Source: JBDSLU01 sp039916225 (GTDB taxonomy: Bacteria > Acidobacteriota > Vicinamibacteria > Vicinamibacterales > Vicinamibacteraceae). Taken from it: a stretch of 7,233 nucleotides of DNA. The translations under genes and the position numbers were made by a program. The notes under the pieces are model-generated. The model was not told the DNA's origin. It searched no databases and was given only the letters and a program-made list of their open reading frames with translations. The stretch covers positions 1-7,233 of the forward strand of contig JBDSLU010000356.1 of the NCBI GenBank assembly GCA_039916225.1, written 5' to 3'. Each line of letters starts with the position of its first letter. Within the stretch, counting starts at the first letter, position 1. This document shows positions 1-6,192 of this stretch, in pieces.

Positions 1-20
1 CGCCGTGCTACCATCGCCTC

Positions 21-506
21 GTGAACGGGCGGATTCGCCATCTGGTGTGCGGTGCGCTCATCACGCTCCTGTCCGGTTCGCCTGCTTTGGCGGCCACTTG
101 CGCGGCGATCTGCCAGTCCGGCCCGTCGCCGGTTGTGCTGGATGGTCACTGTTCGCGCGGCGCAACTAGCCGGGCGATGCATCGGGGCCACCAGGCAGTG
201 CCGACGGCCGCGGCCCACAGCGCGCCCGGGGTTCACCAGCACGGCAGCGTGAGCCCGAGTGCAGCCCAGGCTGCGACGGACGAGTCCCAGGTCGTTGGCT
301 TGGTCGATGCCCCCGAGTGCTGCCGTCGAGTGCCAGAGCCCGTGGTCGCGCTCGAGAAGGCTTCTCACGGAAACGACGGGAGCATCGCGTCGGCGCCAGC
401 CGCTCGAGCGCACATTCCTTCCTCGTTCGCAGTCCCGGCGCGGGCCCTCCCCGTCGGCTCGCTGGGGCCGCCGCTGCCCACGCGAACGCTCGTCCTTCGC
501 ATCTGA
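21..506 (+). CDS. Secreted His/Cys-containing protein of unknown function at the head of the copper cluster
   Basis: I do not recognise a named family. The predicted 161-residue protein begins with a signal peptide: basic MNGRIRH, a hydrophobic core, and a likely signal peptidase I site after ALA at residue 24. The mature part has cysteines at 27, 31, 44 and an adjacent pair at 100-101. It has eight histidines, at 43, 54, 57, 66, 72, 74, 115 and 131, in an Ala/Ser/Pro-rich, probably disordered chain. The C-terminus ends in a Pro-rich stretch and LVLRI. These ligands and the position just ahead of a cytochrome c and copA suggest a periplasmic copper-binding accessory protein; this is inference. 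The GTG start has no clear ribosome binding site, and the frame stays open to the left edge of the window, so the true start could lie upstream. Even so, the signal peptide fits the chosen start well. Confidence 0.6.
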   Translation: MNGRIRHLVCGALITLLSGSPALAATCAAICQSGPSPVVLDGHCSRGATSRAMHRGHQAVPTAAAHSAPGVHQHGSVSPSAAQAATDESQVVGLVDAPECCRRVPEPVVALEKASHGNDGSIASAPAARAHIPSSFAVPARALPVGSLGPPLPTRTLVLRI

Positions 507-534
507 TCAGTCGCTAGCGGGGCCGTTCCTGGCT

Positions 535-565
535 CCGCCGTTCCCACTCAGTTTCCACTCGGCGG
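535..565. repeat. Inverted repeat in the gap before the cytochrome gene
   Basis: CCGCCG at 535-540 is an exact reverse complement of CGGCGG at 560-565. The 19-nt loop consists of two similar units, TTCCCACTCA and GTTTCCACTC. It lies in the 110-nt gap between the first gene and the cytochrome gene. No T-tract follows, so it is not a convincing intrinsic terminator. It could be a weak operator or processing hairpin, or chance in GC-rich DNA. Confidence 0.25.
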
Positions 566-602
566 TCTGGTGATCTCGCTGCGTCCATGGCGCGGGATTG
601 CA

Positions 603-608
603 AGGAGG
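603..608 (+). promoter_or_regulatory. Strong ribosome binding site that sets the cytochrome start
   Basis: AGGAGG lies 8 nt before the ATG at 617. An in-frame ATG at 587 lies upstream of this site and has no such signal. It would add ten residues including a cysteine, so the start at 617 is preferred. Confidence 0.8.
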
Positions 609-616
609 GAACAGCC

Positions 617-1243
617 ATGCGAGGCGTTGTCCGCGTCTTCGTGCTCGTCATTGTTGTTGGAGGAGTTCTCGCTATCGTCCTCGGATATTCGGTTGTGCGC
701 CGTGGGCTGAGTACCCGGGTCGCACCAAGCTGGGTCGAGGAGCGCATGGCGCTCACGATGCGACGCTTGGCGACACCAGCGGCGGTGCGCGAGAAGCCCA
801 ACCCCGTCTCGCCGACGCCGGCTGTGCTCGAGGAGGCTTTGGCACACTTTGCGGATCACTGCGCGGTGTGCCACGGCAACGATGGCAGTGGCACATCGAT
901 GGGCAAAACTTTTTATCCCCCTGTGCAGGACATGCGAGCGGACCGAACGCAGCGCCTCACCGACGGGGAGCTGTTCGCCATCATCGAAAACGGCATCAGG
1001 CTGACGGGCATGCCGGCGTGGGGTAACGGGACCTCCGAAGGCGAGGCCAGCAGCTGGGCGCTCGCGCACTTCATCCGCCGGTTGCCCTCCTTGTTGGGGG
1101 ACGACATCGCTCGCATGGAAGCGCTCAATCCGAAGAGCCCAGCCGAATTTCGGGACGAGGAACAGGCGCGGCAATTCTTGGCTGGCGACGGGACGCCGCA
1201 GGCCCCTGCCGTCACCCCGGACCCTCACACGAGGCACCGCTGA
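617..1243 (+). CDS. Membrane-anchored mono-haem cytochrome c
   Basis: The 208-residue protein has one N-terminal hydrophobic segment (about residues 5-27), which is an uncleaved anchor or signal peptide. A class I cytochrome c domain follows. The haem-attachment motif CAVCH is at 82-86, preceded by the usual helix (EEALAHFADH) and followed by GNDGSG. The likely sixth ligand is Met132 in TGMPAWG, and a C-terminal helix (about 141-156) completes the fold. The roughly 50-residue tail after that is polar and unassigned. The protein should sit on the periplasmic face of the inner membrane and carry electrons. It lies 75 nt before copA on the same strand, which suggests co-expression and perhaps electron exchange with copper oxidation; that partner role is inference. 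The domain assignment is firm, but the physiological acceptor is unknown. The start is set by AGGAGG 8 nt upstream. Confidence 0.88.
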   Translation: MRGVVRVFVLVIVVGGVLAIVLGYSVVRRGLSTRVAPSWVEERMALTMRRLATPAAVREKPNPVSPTPAVLEEALAHFADHCAVCHGNDGSGTSMGKTFYPPVQDMRADRTQRLTDGELFAIIENGIRLTGMPAWGNGTSEGEASSWALAHFIRRLPSLLGDDIARMEALNPKSPAEFRDEEQARQFLAGDGTPQAPAVTPDPHTRHR

Positions 1244-1318
1244 TGCGGGCTGCAACAGGCGCTACGTGCGAGACACGACACGAGTATCCATCTCCATGAA
1301 CGGGCAGCGAGGCATCAC

Positions 1319-3139
1319 ATGAAGCGCCATTTCCACGCGGCCGGCGGCAGCCGACCTCCTTTCATCGAGCGGCCCTCGCGCCGTACGTTCGTCAAAGGTC
1401 TGGCCATCGCAGGCGCGTCCGCCAGCCTCGGCCTGGTGCGCGGCGCCGCCGCCGCACAGACGCCAACGCGTCGACCTGGCGACGCGCTGTTCGGCACGTC
1501 GTTCGATCTGGCAATCGCCGAGACTGTGATCAACGTCACCGGTCGGACCAGGACCGCGACGACGATCAACGGCTCCCTGCCTGGCCCGACGCTGCGCTGG
1601 CGTGAAGGCGACATCGTCACGCTTCGCGTCAGGAACGACCTGAGCGCGCACCGCGGCGACACGTCGATCCACTGGCACGGCATCCTGCTGCCGGCCAACA
1701 TGGACGGCGTACCGGGACTCAGCTTTCAGGGGATCCGGCCTGGCGAGACCCACACCTATCGGTTCCAGGTGAAGCAGGGGGGCACCTATTGGTACCACAG
1801 CCACTCGGCATTGCAGGAACAGGCCGGGGTCTATGGCCCGCTCGTGATCGAGCCGCTGAAGCCGTCGCCGTTCACGTACGACCGCGAGCACGTGATCATG
1901 TTGTCGGACTGGACGGACGAGGGACCGGAACGGGTGCTAAGCAAGCTCAAGAAGCAGTCCGACTACTACAACTTCCACCAGCGCACGGCCGGCGATTTCT
2001 TCGCGGACGTCCGCCGCCTGGGGTTACGTCAGACCCTCGAGGATCGAGCGATGTGGGGCCGGATGCGGATGTCGCCCACCGATCTCGCGGATGTCAGTAG
2101 CTACACCTACACGTATCTGATGAACGGCGTGGCTCCCGCGGCCAACTGGACCGGCCTTTTCAAGCCGGGCGAGCGCATCCGCCTGCGCTTCGTCAACGGC
2201 TCGGCGATGTCGTACTTCGACGTGCGCATCCCGGGTCTCAAGATGACGGTCGTGGCCGCTGACGGCCAGTACGTCCATCCGGTGACGGTGGACGAGTTCC
2301 GGATCGCGGTTGCGGAAACCTTCGACGTGATCGTCGAACCCGCGGGGCAGGACGCGTTCACCATCTTTGCGCAGTCGATGGATCGTACTGGCTACGCGGC
2401 GGGAACGCTGGCTGTGCGCGACGGGTTGCGAGCGCCGGTCCCCGACCTGGATCAGCGCCAGCTGCTCACCATGATGGACATGGGGATGTCCCCCGGCGCG
2501 ATGGCGCCCGACATGTCGACGATGGACTCCCCATCGGCCGGCGCTGCCGGCGCCAATCCGCACGCAGGTCATGACATGTTCGCGATGGGCAACGAGCAAA
2601 TGGCAGACATGCCGATGCAGGCCCACCCGGCGAGCGAGAACGGCAATCCGCTGGTCGACAACCAGGCGATGTCGCCGATGTCACGGCTCGACGATCCCGG
2701 CGTCGGCCTGCGAGACAACGGGCGCAAGGTGCTCACGTATGCCACGCTGCGCAGCCTCTTCGACGATCCAGACGGCCGCGAGCCGGGACGCACCATCGAG
2801 CTGCACCTCACCGGCCATATGGAGCGGTTTGCCTGGTCCTTCAATGGCCAGAAGTTCTCGCAGGCCGATCCCGTGCGGCTGACCTATGGCGAGCGTATGC
2901 GGATTGTCCTCGTCAACGACACGATGATGTCGCACCCGATCCATCTGCACGGCATGTGGAGCGATCTTGAGGACGACGCCGGCGCGTTCCACCTCCGCAA
3001 GCACACGCTGGATATGCCGCCCGGGACCCGGCGCACATATCGTGTCCGAGCCGACGCGCTCGGCCGTTGGGCGTACCACTGCCACCTTCTGCTCCACATG
3101 GAAGCCGGGATGTTTCGGGAAGTGAGGGTGGAAGAGTGA
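1319..3139 (+). CDS. copA: CopA-type copper-resistance multicopper oxidase, Tat-exported
   Basis: This 606-residue periplasmic multicopper oxidase belongs to the CopA/PcoA family, and its length is normal for it. A twin-arginine signal (SRRTFVK, residues 20-26) is followed by a hydrophobic stretch and a likely cleavage site in AAAQ near residue 46. Three cupredoxin domains follow. All copper ligands are visible: HWHG (118-121), YHSH (159-162), HPIHLHG (539-545) and HCHLLLHMEAGM (587-598). The type 1 ligands are thus H539, C588, H593 and M598. Residues 385-454 form a Met-rich insert with 14 methionines and several histidines, typical of CopA and thought to bind Cu(I). In known systems the enzyme oxidises Cu(I) and/or sequesters copper in the periplasm. 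The stop overlaps the copB start, so translation is probably coupled. The ribosome binding site is weak (GCGAGG close to the ATG). Confidence 0.97.
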   Translation: MKRHFHAAGGSRPPFIERPSRRTFVKGLAIAGASASLGLVRGAAAAQTPTRRPGDALFGTSFDLAIAETVINVTGRTRTATTINGSLPGPTLRWREGDIVTLRVRNDLSAHRGDTSIHWHGILLPANMDGVPGLSFQGIRPGETHTYRFQVKQGGTYWYHSHSALQEQAGVYGPLVIEPLKPSPFTYDREHVIMLSDWTDEGPERVLSKLKKQSDYYNFHQRTAGDFFADVRRLGLRQTLEDRAMWGRMRMSPTDLADVSSYTYTYLMNGVAPAANWTGLFKPGERIRLRFVNGSAMSYFDVRIPGLKMTVVAADGQYVHPVTVDEFRIAVAETFDVIVEPAGQDAFTIFAQSMDRTGYAAGTLAVRDGLRAPVPDLDQRQLLTMMDMGMSPGAMAPDMSTMDSPSAGAAGANPHAGHDMFAMGNEQMADMPMQAHPASENGNPLVDNQAMSPMSRLDDPGVGLRDNGRKVLTYATLRSLFDDPDGREPGRTIELHLTGHMERFAWSFNGQKFSQADPVRLTYGERMRIVLVNDTMMSHPIHLHGMWSDLEDDAGAFHLRKHTLDMPPGTRRTYRVRADALGRWAYHCHLLLHMEAGMFREVRVEE

Positions 3140-4062
3140 CGCGGCAGGTCATACGGTACCTCGCGTTCATCGGAACCGTCGCGCTCGCCCTCCCCGCCGG
3201 AGCGCAGCCGGCTCCCCATCAGGGGCACGGGCAGCCCGCACCCGCACCGACACCGCCAGCAGCACCTCGCCCGGCGACCTCCGCCCCGCCGTCAACGCCA
3301 GCGGAGGATCACTCAGCCCACGCACCGCAGAGCGGGGATGCCGCCCAGGCACCGAAAGAACCGATCCCGGTGCTCACCGACGCTGACCGCGCGGCGGCCT
3401 TTCCGGACGGCATGAGCGGCCATGCGGTGCACGACCGCGGCGTCAACTACGTCGTCCTATTCGACCAGCTGGAATGGACAGGCGCCGGCGACGGCGGCCC
3501 GGGTTGGGACAGTACGACGTGGATCGGCGGGGATGTGAACCGGCTGTGGCTGCGAAGCGAAGGTGAGTCGCACGACCGTCGGGTCGAGAACGCGTTCGTA
3601 GACGCGCTGTGGGGACGCCGGATCGCCAGGTGGTGGGATGTCGTGGCAGGCGTGCGCCAGGACTTTCGGCCAGGGCCGGCGCAAACGTGGGTCGGCGGGG
3701 GTGTCCAGGGGCTGGCCCCGTACTTCTTCGACGTCCAAGCCACCGGCTACGTCGGTGCGCACGGCCGCACATTGGCCCGGCTCGAGGCCGAGTACGAGCT
3801 GCTCCTCACCAACCGGTTAATACTGCAGCCGCTAGTTGAGGCCGAGCTCCACGGCAAGTCCGATCCGGACAGGCTCGTGGGAGCCGGGTTGAGCACGATT
3901 GAAGGTGGCCTTCGGCTGCGCTACGAGCTGCGGCGGGAACTCGCGCCATTCATCGGCGTGACCTGGACGCGGTCCTTCTTTGGGACGGCTGACTTCGCAC
4001 GGGCAGCCGGCGAGGACGTGAGTTCAGCGCGCATCGCCGTCGGCGTTCGAGCGTGGTTCTAG
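3136..4062 (+). CDS. copB: CopB-type outer-membrane copper-resistance protein
   Basis: I place the start at the GTG at 3136, which overlaps the copA TGA by 4 nt and is preceded by AGGGTGG. A more upstream ATG (3067) would bury the signal peptide inside a longer N-terminus. From 3136 the protein has 308 residues. A signal peptide ends near AGA at residue 23. A Pro/Ala-rich linker (about 24-80) follows with scattered histidines (28, 31, 59, 62). The CopB domain runs from about 90 to the end. It starts DRAAAFPDGMSGHAVHD, passes through FDQLEW and GGDVNRLWLRSEGE, and continues as alternating beta-strand-like segments to a C-terminal Phe (VGVRAWF), as expected for an outer-membrane barrel. CopB homologues act with CopA in copper tolerance, by binding or exporting copper at the outer membrane. 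The linker has fewer methionines than classical CopB. Confidence 0.92.
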   Translation: MTRQVIRYLAFIGTVALALPAGAQPAPHQGHGQPAPAPTPPAAPRPATSAPPSTPAEDHSAHAPQSGDAAQAPKEPIPVLTDADRAAAFPDGMSGHAVHDRGVNYVVLFDQLEWTGAGDGGPGWDSTTWIGGDVNRLWLRSEGESHDRRVENAFVDALWGRRIARWWDVVAGVRQDFRPGPAQTWVGGGVQGLAPYFFDVQATGYVGAHGRTLARLEAEYELLLTNRLILQPLVEAELHGKSDPDRLVGAGLSTIEGGLRLRYELRRELAPFIGVTWTRSFFGTADFARAAGEDVSSARIAVGVRAWF

Positions 4063-4110
4063 TGGCGCCTTCCACGCAAACCCCTGCCGCACATTGGGTA
4101 CGGTTCAACC

Positions 4111-4118
4111 AAGGAGAG
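4111..4118 (+). promoter_or_regulatory. Ribosome binding site that sets the start of the small secreted protein
   Basis: AAGGAGAG lies 8 nt before the ATG at 4127. An alternative in-frame start at 4094 lies upstream of this site and would place a charged extension before the signal peptide, so 4127 is preferred. Confidence 0.75.
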
Positions 4119-4126
4119 AAACGAAA

Positions 4127-4456
4127 ATGACTCGACGATTGCTGCTGGCCATCTGCGCAACCCTCACCCTCATTGTTCTGCCGCTCAGTGCCCACGAGGG
4201 CCACGAGCACAAGATCCTGGGCACCGTCTCGATGGCGGCTGCCGACCACGTCATGGTGAAGGACAAGGCCGGCAAGGAGTTCACGGTGCACATCACCGGC
4301 GAGACCAAGGTTCTCAAGGGCAAGAAGCCCGCCGTCGTTGGCGACATCAGGTCCGGAATGCGCGTCGTCGTGACGGCGGTCACCGAGAAAATGAGCAACG
4401 TCGAACGTATGCGAGCCAAGGTCATCGAGCTGGCAGCGATGTCCGCTCCCAAGTAG
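4127..4456 (+). CDS. Small secreted protein with His-rich mature N-terminus, DUF5666-like beta domain
   Basis: The 109-residue protein opens with a clear signal peptide: MTRR, then a hydrophobic core, with a predicted cut after LSA at residue 22. The mature protein would then begin HEGHEHK, giving a histidine as the free N-terminal residue and two more at positions 4 and 6 of the mature chain. The rest is one small beta-rich domain (about 30-105) with the pattern GTV..DHVMVKDKAGKEFTV, then GETKVLKG, DIRSGMRVVV and a final AKVIEL strand. This resembles DUF5666/OB-like periplasmic domains; I make that comparison from memory. It sits 64 nt after copB with its own strong ribosome binding site and is probably the last gene of the operon. 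A periplasmic copper-binding or copper-delivery role is inferred from the context and the histidines, not demonstrated. Confidence 0.85.
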   Translation: MTRRLLLAICATLTLIVLPLSAHEGHEHKILGTVSMAAADHVMVKDKAGKEFTVHITGETKVLKGKKPAVVGDIRSGMRVVVTAVTEKMSNVERMRAKVIELAAMSAPK

Positions 4457-4476
4457 CGCCGGCCCACGCGGACACG

Positions 4477-4662
4477 GTGAACCTCAACAACGGCTACATG
4501 ACCGCGATGAGGGTCGCTTCGATGGCGGTAGTCATGACGCTGACTATGAAATCGATGTTCAGCTCGTCCCGCATGCGAGCCGGTGTCGCGGGCGTGGCTG
4601 CGGTCGTGGGCCTATTGCGTTCGCTGGCATGCGAACCCAGGCAGGTCACAAGCAGCTCGTGA
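4477..4662 (+). CDS. Doubtful Met-rich short reading frame between the copper operon and the mobile-element genes
   Basis: A GTG-initiated frame encodes 61 residues, with eight methionines (including the start) in the first 33 and two weakly hydrophobic segments (about 8-26 and 35-47). The third codon positions are mostly G or C, as in a real gene. However, the opposite strand uses the same wobble positions and has its own open frame, which ends with a stop at 4494-4496 and reads MRDELNIDF and then TTAIEATLIAVM near its end. Either frame could be the remnant of a gene. There is no convincing ribosome binding site, the frame overlaps the next small gene, and I recognise no family. It is listed so that the interval is not left blank. 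Confidence 0.15.
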   Translation: MNLNNGYMTAMRVASMAVVMTLTMKSMFSSSRMRAGVAGVAAVVGLLRSLACEPRQVTSSS

Positions 4663-4799
4663 AGCACCGCACGCGGATCGATCGCGAGAAGGCGGAGACG
4701 CTCTACGCCTACGCCCAGTCCCTCGGCGAGTCGACCGAGTACGTGATCAACGCAGCGATCGACGCGACGCTGGCGCGGGACAGGGAGTTCGCGCAGTAG
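4629..4799 (+). CDS. Small ribbon-helix-helix-like DNA-binding protein
   Basis: A 56-residue frame starts at ATG 4629; GTG 4659 is an alternative that would give 46 residues. The core reads RTRIDREKAETLYAYA, then SLGESTEYVINAAI and DATLARDREF. A short basic strand, one helix, a turn at LGES and a second amphipathic helix match the ribbon-helix-helix pattern of small antitoxin-like or plasmid/phage regulators. Such short proteins can accompany integrases in integrated elements, and the downstream excisionase and recombinase remnants fit that setting. Neither start has a strong ribosome binding site. The TAG stop comes directly after the second helix, so the protein may be complete or shortened at its C-terminus. 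No toxin partner is visible next to it, so I would not call a toxin-antitoxin pair. Confidence 0.6.
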   Translation: MRTQAGHKQLVKHRTRIDREKAETLYAYAQSLGESTEYVINAAIDATLARDREFAQ

Positions 4800-5440
4800 C
4801 TCGCCGCCCGGTCCGTTCGTGCCTCAGCCACAGTCGCGCGGACGGGCCGCAGGTCGGCTTCGGAAACGTGCGCCCGGCAGACCGGCGGGCGACGCCACCC
4901 GCGCGCTGGCGTCGGAGTGTTGGGCCGAATGAACGCCCTGCGGGTCGATCGCCGCACGACGGGTCGTGGCCCTCGCGGTCGCCGTGCGTCTTGGCATCGC
5001 AGGACTCGCAGCCTATCCTTGCGTCGACGGAGAACGAGTTCTGTGGTCGGATCGCTGCCGACTCCCACCGCGTTTCAGGTGCTGGTGTCGGCCTACGCCG
5101 CGCTGTGGTTCGCCACGCCGCCACTGGGCGCCTCGCTGTTGCTATCGGTGGTCCCGACTATCGTCCAGGGCCGGGCGCCGAGTGGGCGATTCGCTCCGCT
5201 CCTCCGTAACCGCGCCCGAAACGCGGCCCGTGCCCACACTGTGTTCCCTTGAGCCACGCGACGAACGCCAGCGTTCGCCCAGAGGGGCGGGAATCAAGGC
5301 CTGAGTCGGTTGCAGGAAGCCGCGCGCCCGACGCAACTTCCAGCAGACTTGGCGCGACGTTCGGAGCGTCAGGCGAGCCACGTCCGTTCCCACCTGTACC
5401 AGCACGTCGCCCCCTGACTGGTCGGCGTACGGCGACAGCC

Positions 5441-5462
5441 GGGGAGCCAACAGGGGAGCCAA
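5441..5462. repeat. Tandem pair of GGGGAGCCAA
   Basis: GGGGAGCCAA occurs at 5441-5450 and again at 5453-5462, a 12-nt period. It could be a paired protein-binding site or a simple duplication. No function is shown. Confidence 0.4.
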
Positions 5463-5827
5463 TGGCGGCGGGATGAGCTGGCCCCCCTTCGGCGCGACGG
5501 CGGTGGAGAGCGGCGAGCGCGCGCCGTCAGCAAACGTGTTGTCGCAAGTGGCTAAAGCACCAGCCACATAGCTTCGCGTGGCGCTCTGTGCCGCGCCGGC
5601 CAAGATCGACGCCCGAGACGATGCGGTGGAGGAGCGTGGGGGCGCGAGCGACCTCCATCCCAGGCCGCGACTCGCGATCCGTGCGCGGCCCCGGAGGGTC
5701 GATCGCACCCCACTGATGTCATGGTCCCTGTCCCAGCGGGCGTCGAGCTGCGAGTTCTCCAGGCGCACCAGCATCTGGTCCTGAGTGTGCGCGGCGGCGA
5801 CACTGCAGCGCGCGTTCGCTGCGGCGC

Positions 5828-5859
5828 CGCACGCGAGCCACCGCGCGGCTCCGCGTGCG
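5828..5859. repeat. 12-bp hairpin with one bulged base
   Basis: Bases 5828-5839 (CGCACGCGAGCC) pair with 5847-5859 (GGCTCCGCGTGCG) if C5852 is bulged, leaving a 7-nt loop. It is one of the longest stems I noticed in the gene-poor interval. No T-tract follows. It could be a recombination or regulatory structure, or the effect of GC-rich sequence. Confidence 0.4.
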
Positions 5860-5896
5860 TGTAAGGTCCGAGGTTCAGATCGCGTTCCTGTTGGTA

Positions 5897-5913
5897 GGCG
5901 ACGCTCGGTCGCC
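5897..5913. repeat. 6-bp perfect inverted repeat with 5-nt loop
   Basis: GGCGAC at 5897-5902 pairs exactly with GTCGCC at 5908-5913 around GCTCG. It lies about 40 nt after the larger hairpin. It is short enough to be chance. Confidence 0.25.
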
Positions 5914-6068
5914 CTCGTGCCCGACGCGGCCGCAGGCTGCGCGCGCAGTCGTGCCGCACGGAGGCACGGTCCCTTCCTCGCTCCAAGAGCCAGGTCCCAA
6001 TCATTGCGGCAGTCACGATGGCGATCGAGGGCCATCACCGCCGCCGATTGTCGGGCACGCCTCGCCGA

Positions 6069-6120
6069 CGTCAAGCCTCTCCGCTTCGCTCCGACCCCTG
6101 TCGGGGCTTCGGGCTTGACG
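6069..6120. repeat. Nested inverted repeat upstream of the excisionase remnant
   Basis: The outer 9-bp arms CGTCAAGCC (6069-6077) and GGCTTGACG (6112-6120) are exact reverse complements. Inside them, CCGAC (6091-6095) pairs with GTCGG (6100-6104) around CCCT. The structure ends 72 nt before the excisionase start, a reasonable place for an operator, a recombination arm site or an upstream terminator. No copy of the arms was noticed elsewhere in the window. Confidence 0.4.
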
Positions 6121-6192
6121 CGCGGCTCGGCGCGCCGCGCATGCGGCAGTTGCGTGATGGCCCGCGTGCGTTCCGGGCCGAGGAGCGACCTG

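Larger units (their letters stand above)
4800..6192. other. About 1.4 kb with no recognisable gene, several inverted repeats
   Basis: Open frames exist on both strands, but their translations are dominated by Arg, Ala, Pro and Ser as expected for random GC-rich DNA, and none shows a family motif or a good start. A stretch at about 5253-5417 (+) reads somewhat like protein (LSRLQEAARPTQLPADLARR near its middle) and ends at TGA 5415-5417, but it has no start. On the - strand, the area around 5740-5800 reads QDQMLVRLENSQLDARWDRD. Either could be a fossil of a decayed gene. The interval also contains a short tandem repeat and three hairpins, listed separately. It may be eroded element DNA. Confidence 0.5.

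Noticed and set aside
548..1255. 235-residue - strand frame opposite the cytochrome gene
   Set aside because: It is an antisense shadow; the + strand frame has the CAVCH haem motif, the Met ligand and a strong ribosome binding site.
2024..2626. 200-residue - strand frame opposite copA
   Set aside because: It is a His/Arg-rich shadow of the copA coding strand, which is supported by all copper-ligand motifs.
3067..4062. Longer copB start at ATG 3067
   Set aside because: It would overlap copA by over 70 nt and bury the signal peptide. GTG 3136 gives a normal signal peptide, a 4-nt overlap and a nearby ribosome binding site.
4583..5209. 208-residue + strand frame after the copper operon
   Set aside because: It is Arg-rich, overlaps the better-supported ribbon-helix-helix frame, and lacks domain motifs and a ribosome binding site.
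4917..5252. 111-residue + strand frame with a hydrophobic stretch (LVSAYAALWF)
   Set aside because: The hydrophobic part is preceded by a long Arg-rich segment and followed by another. There is no family resemblance and no ribosome binding site.
5860..5885. tRNA-like 3' half: TAAGGTC followed by a GTTCAGATC T-loop-like motif on the + strand
   Set aside because: The invariant A58 is replaced by G, the flanking five bases do not pair as a T-stem, and no acceptor, D or anticodon arm can be built around it.
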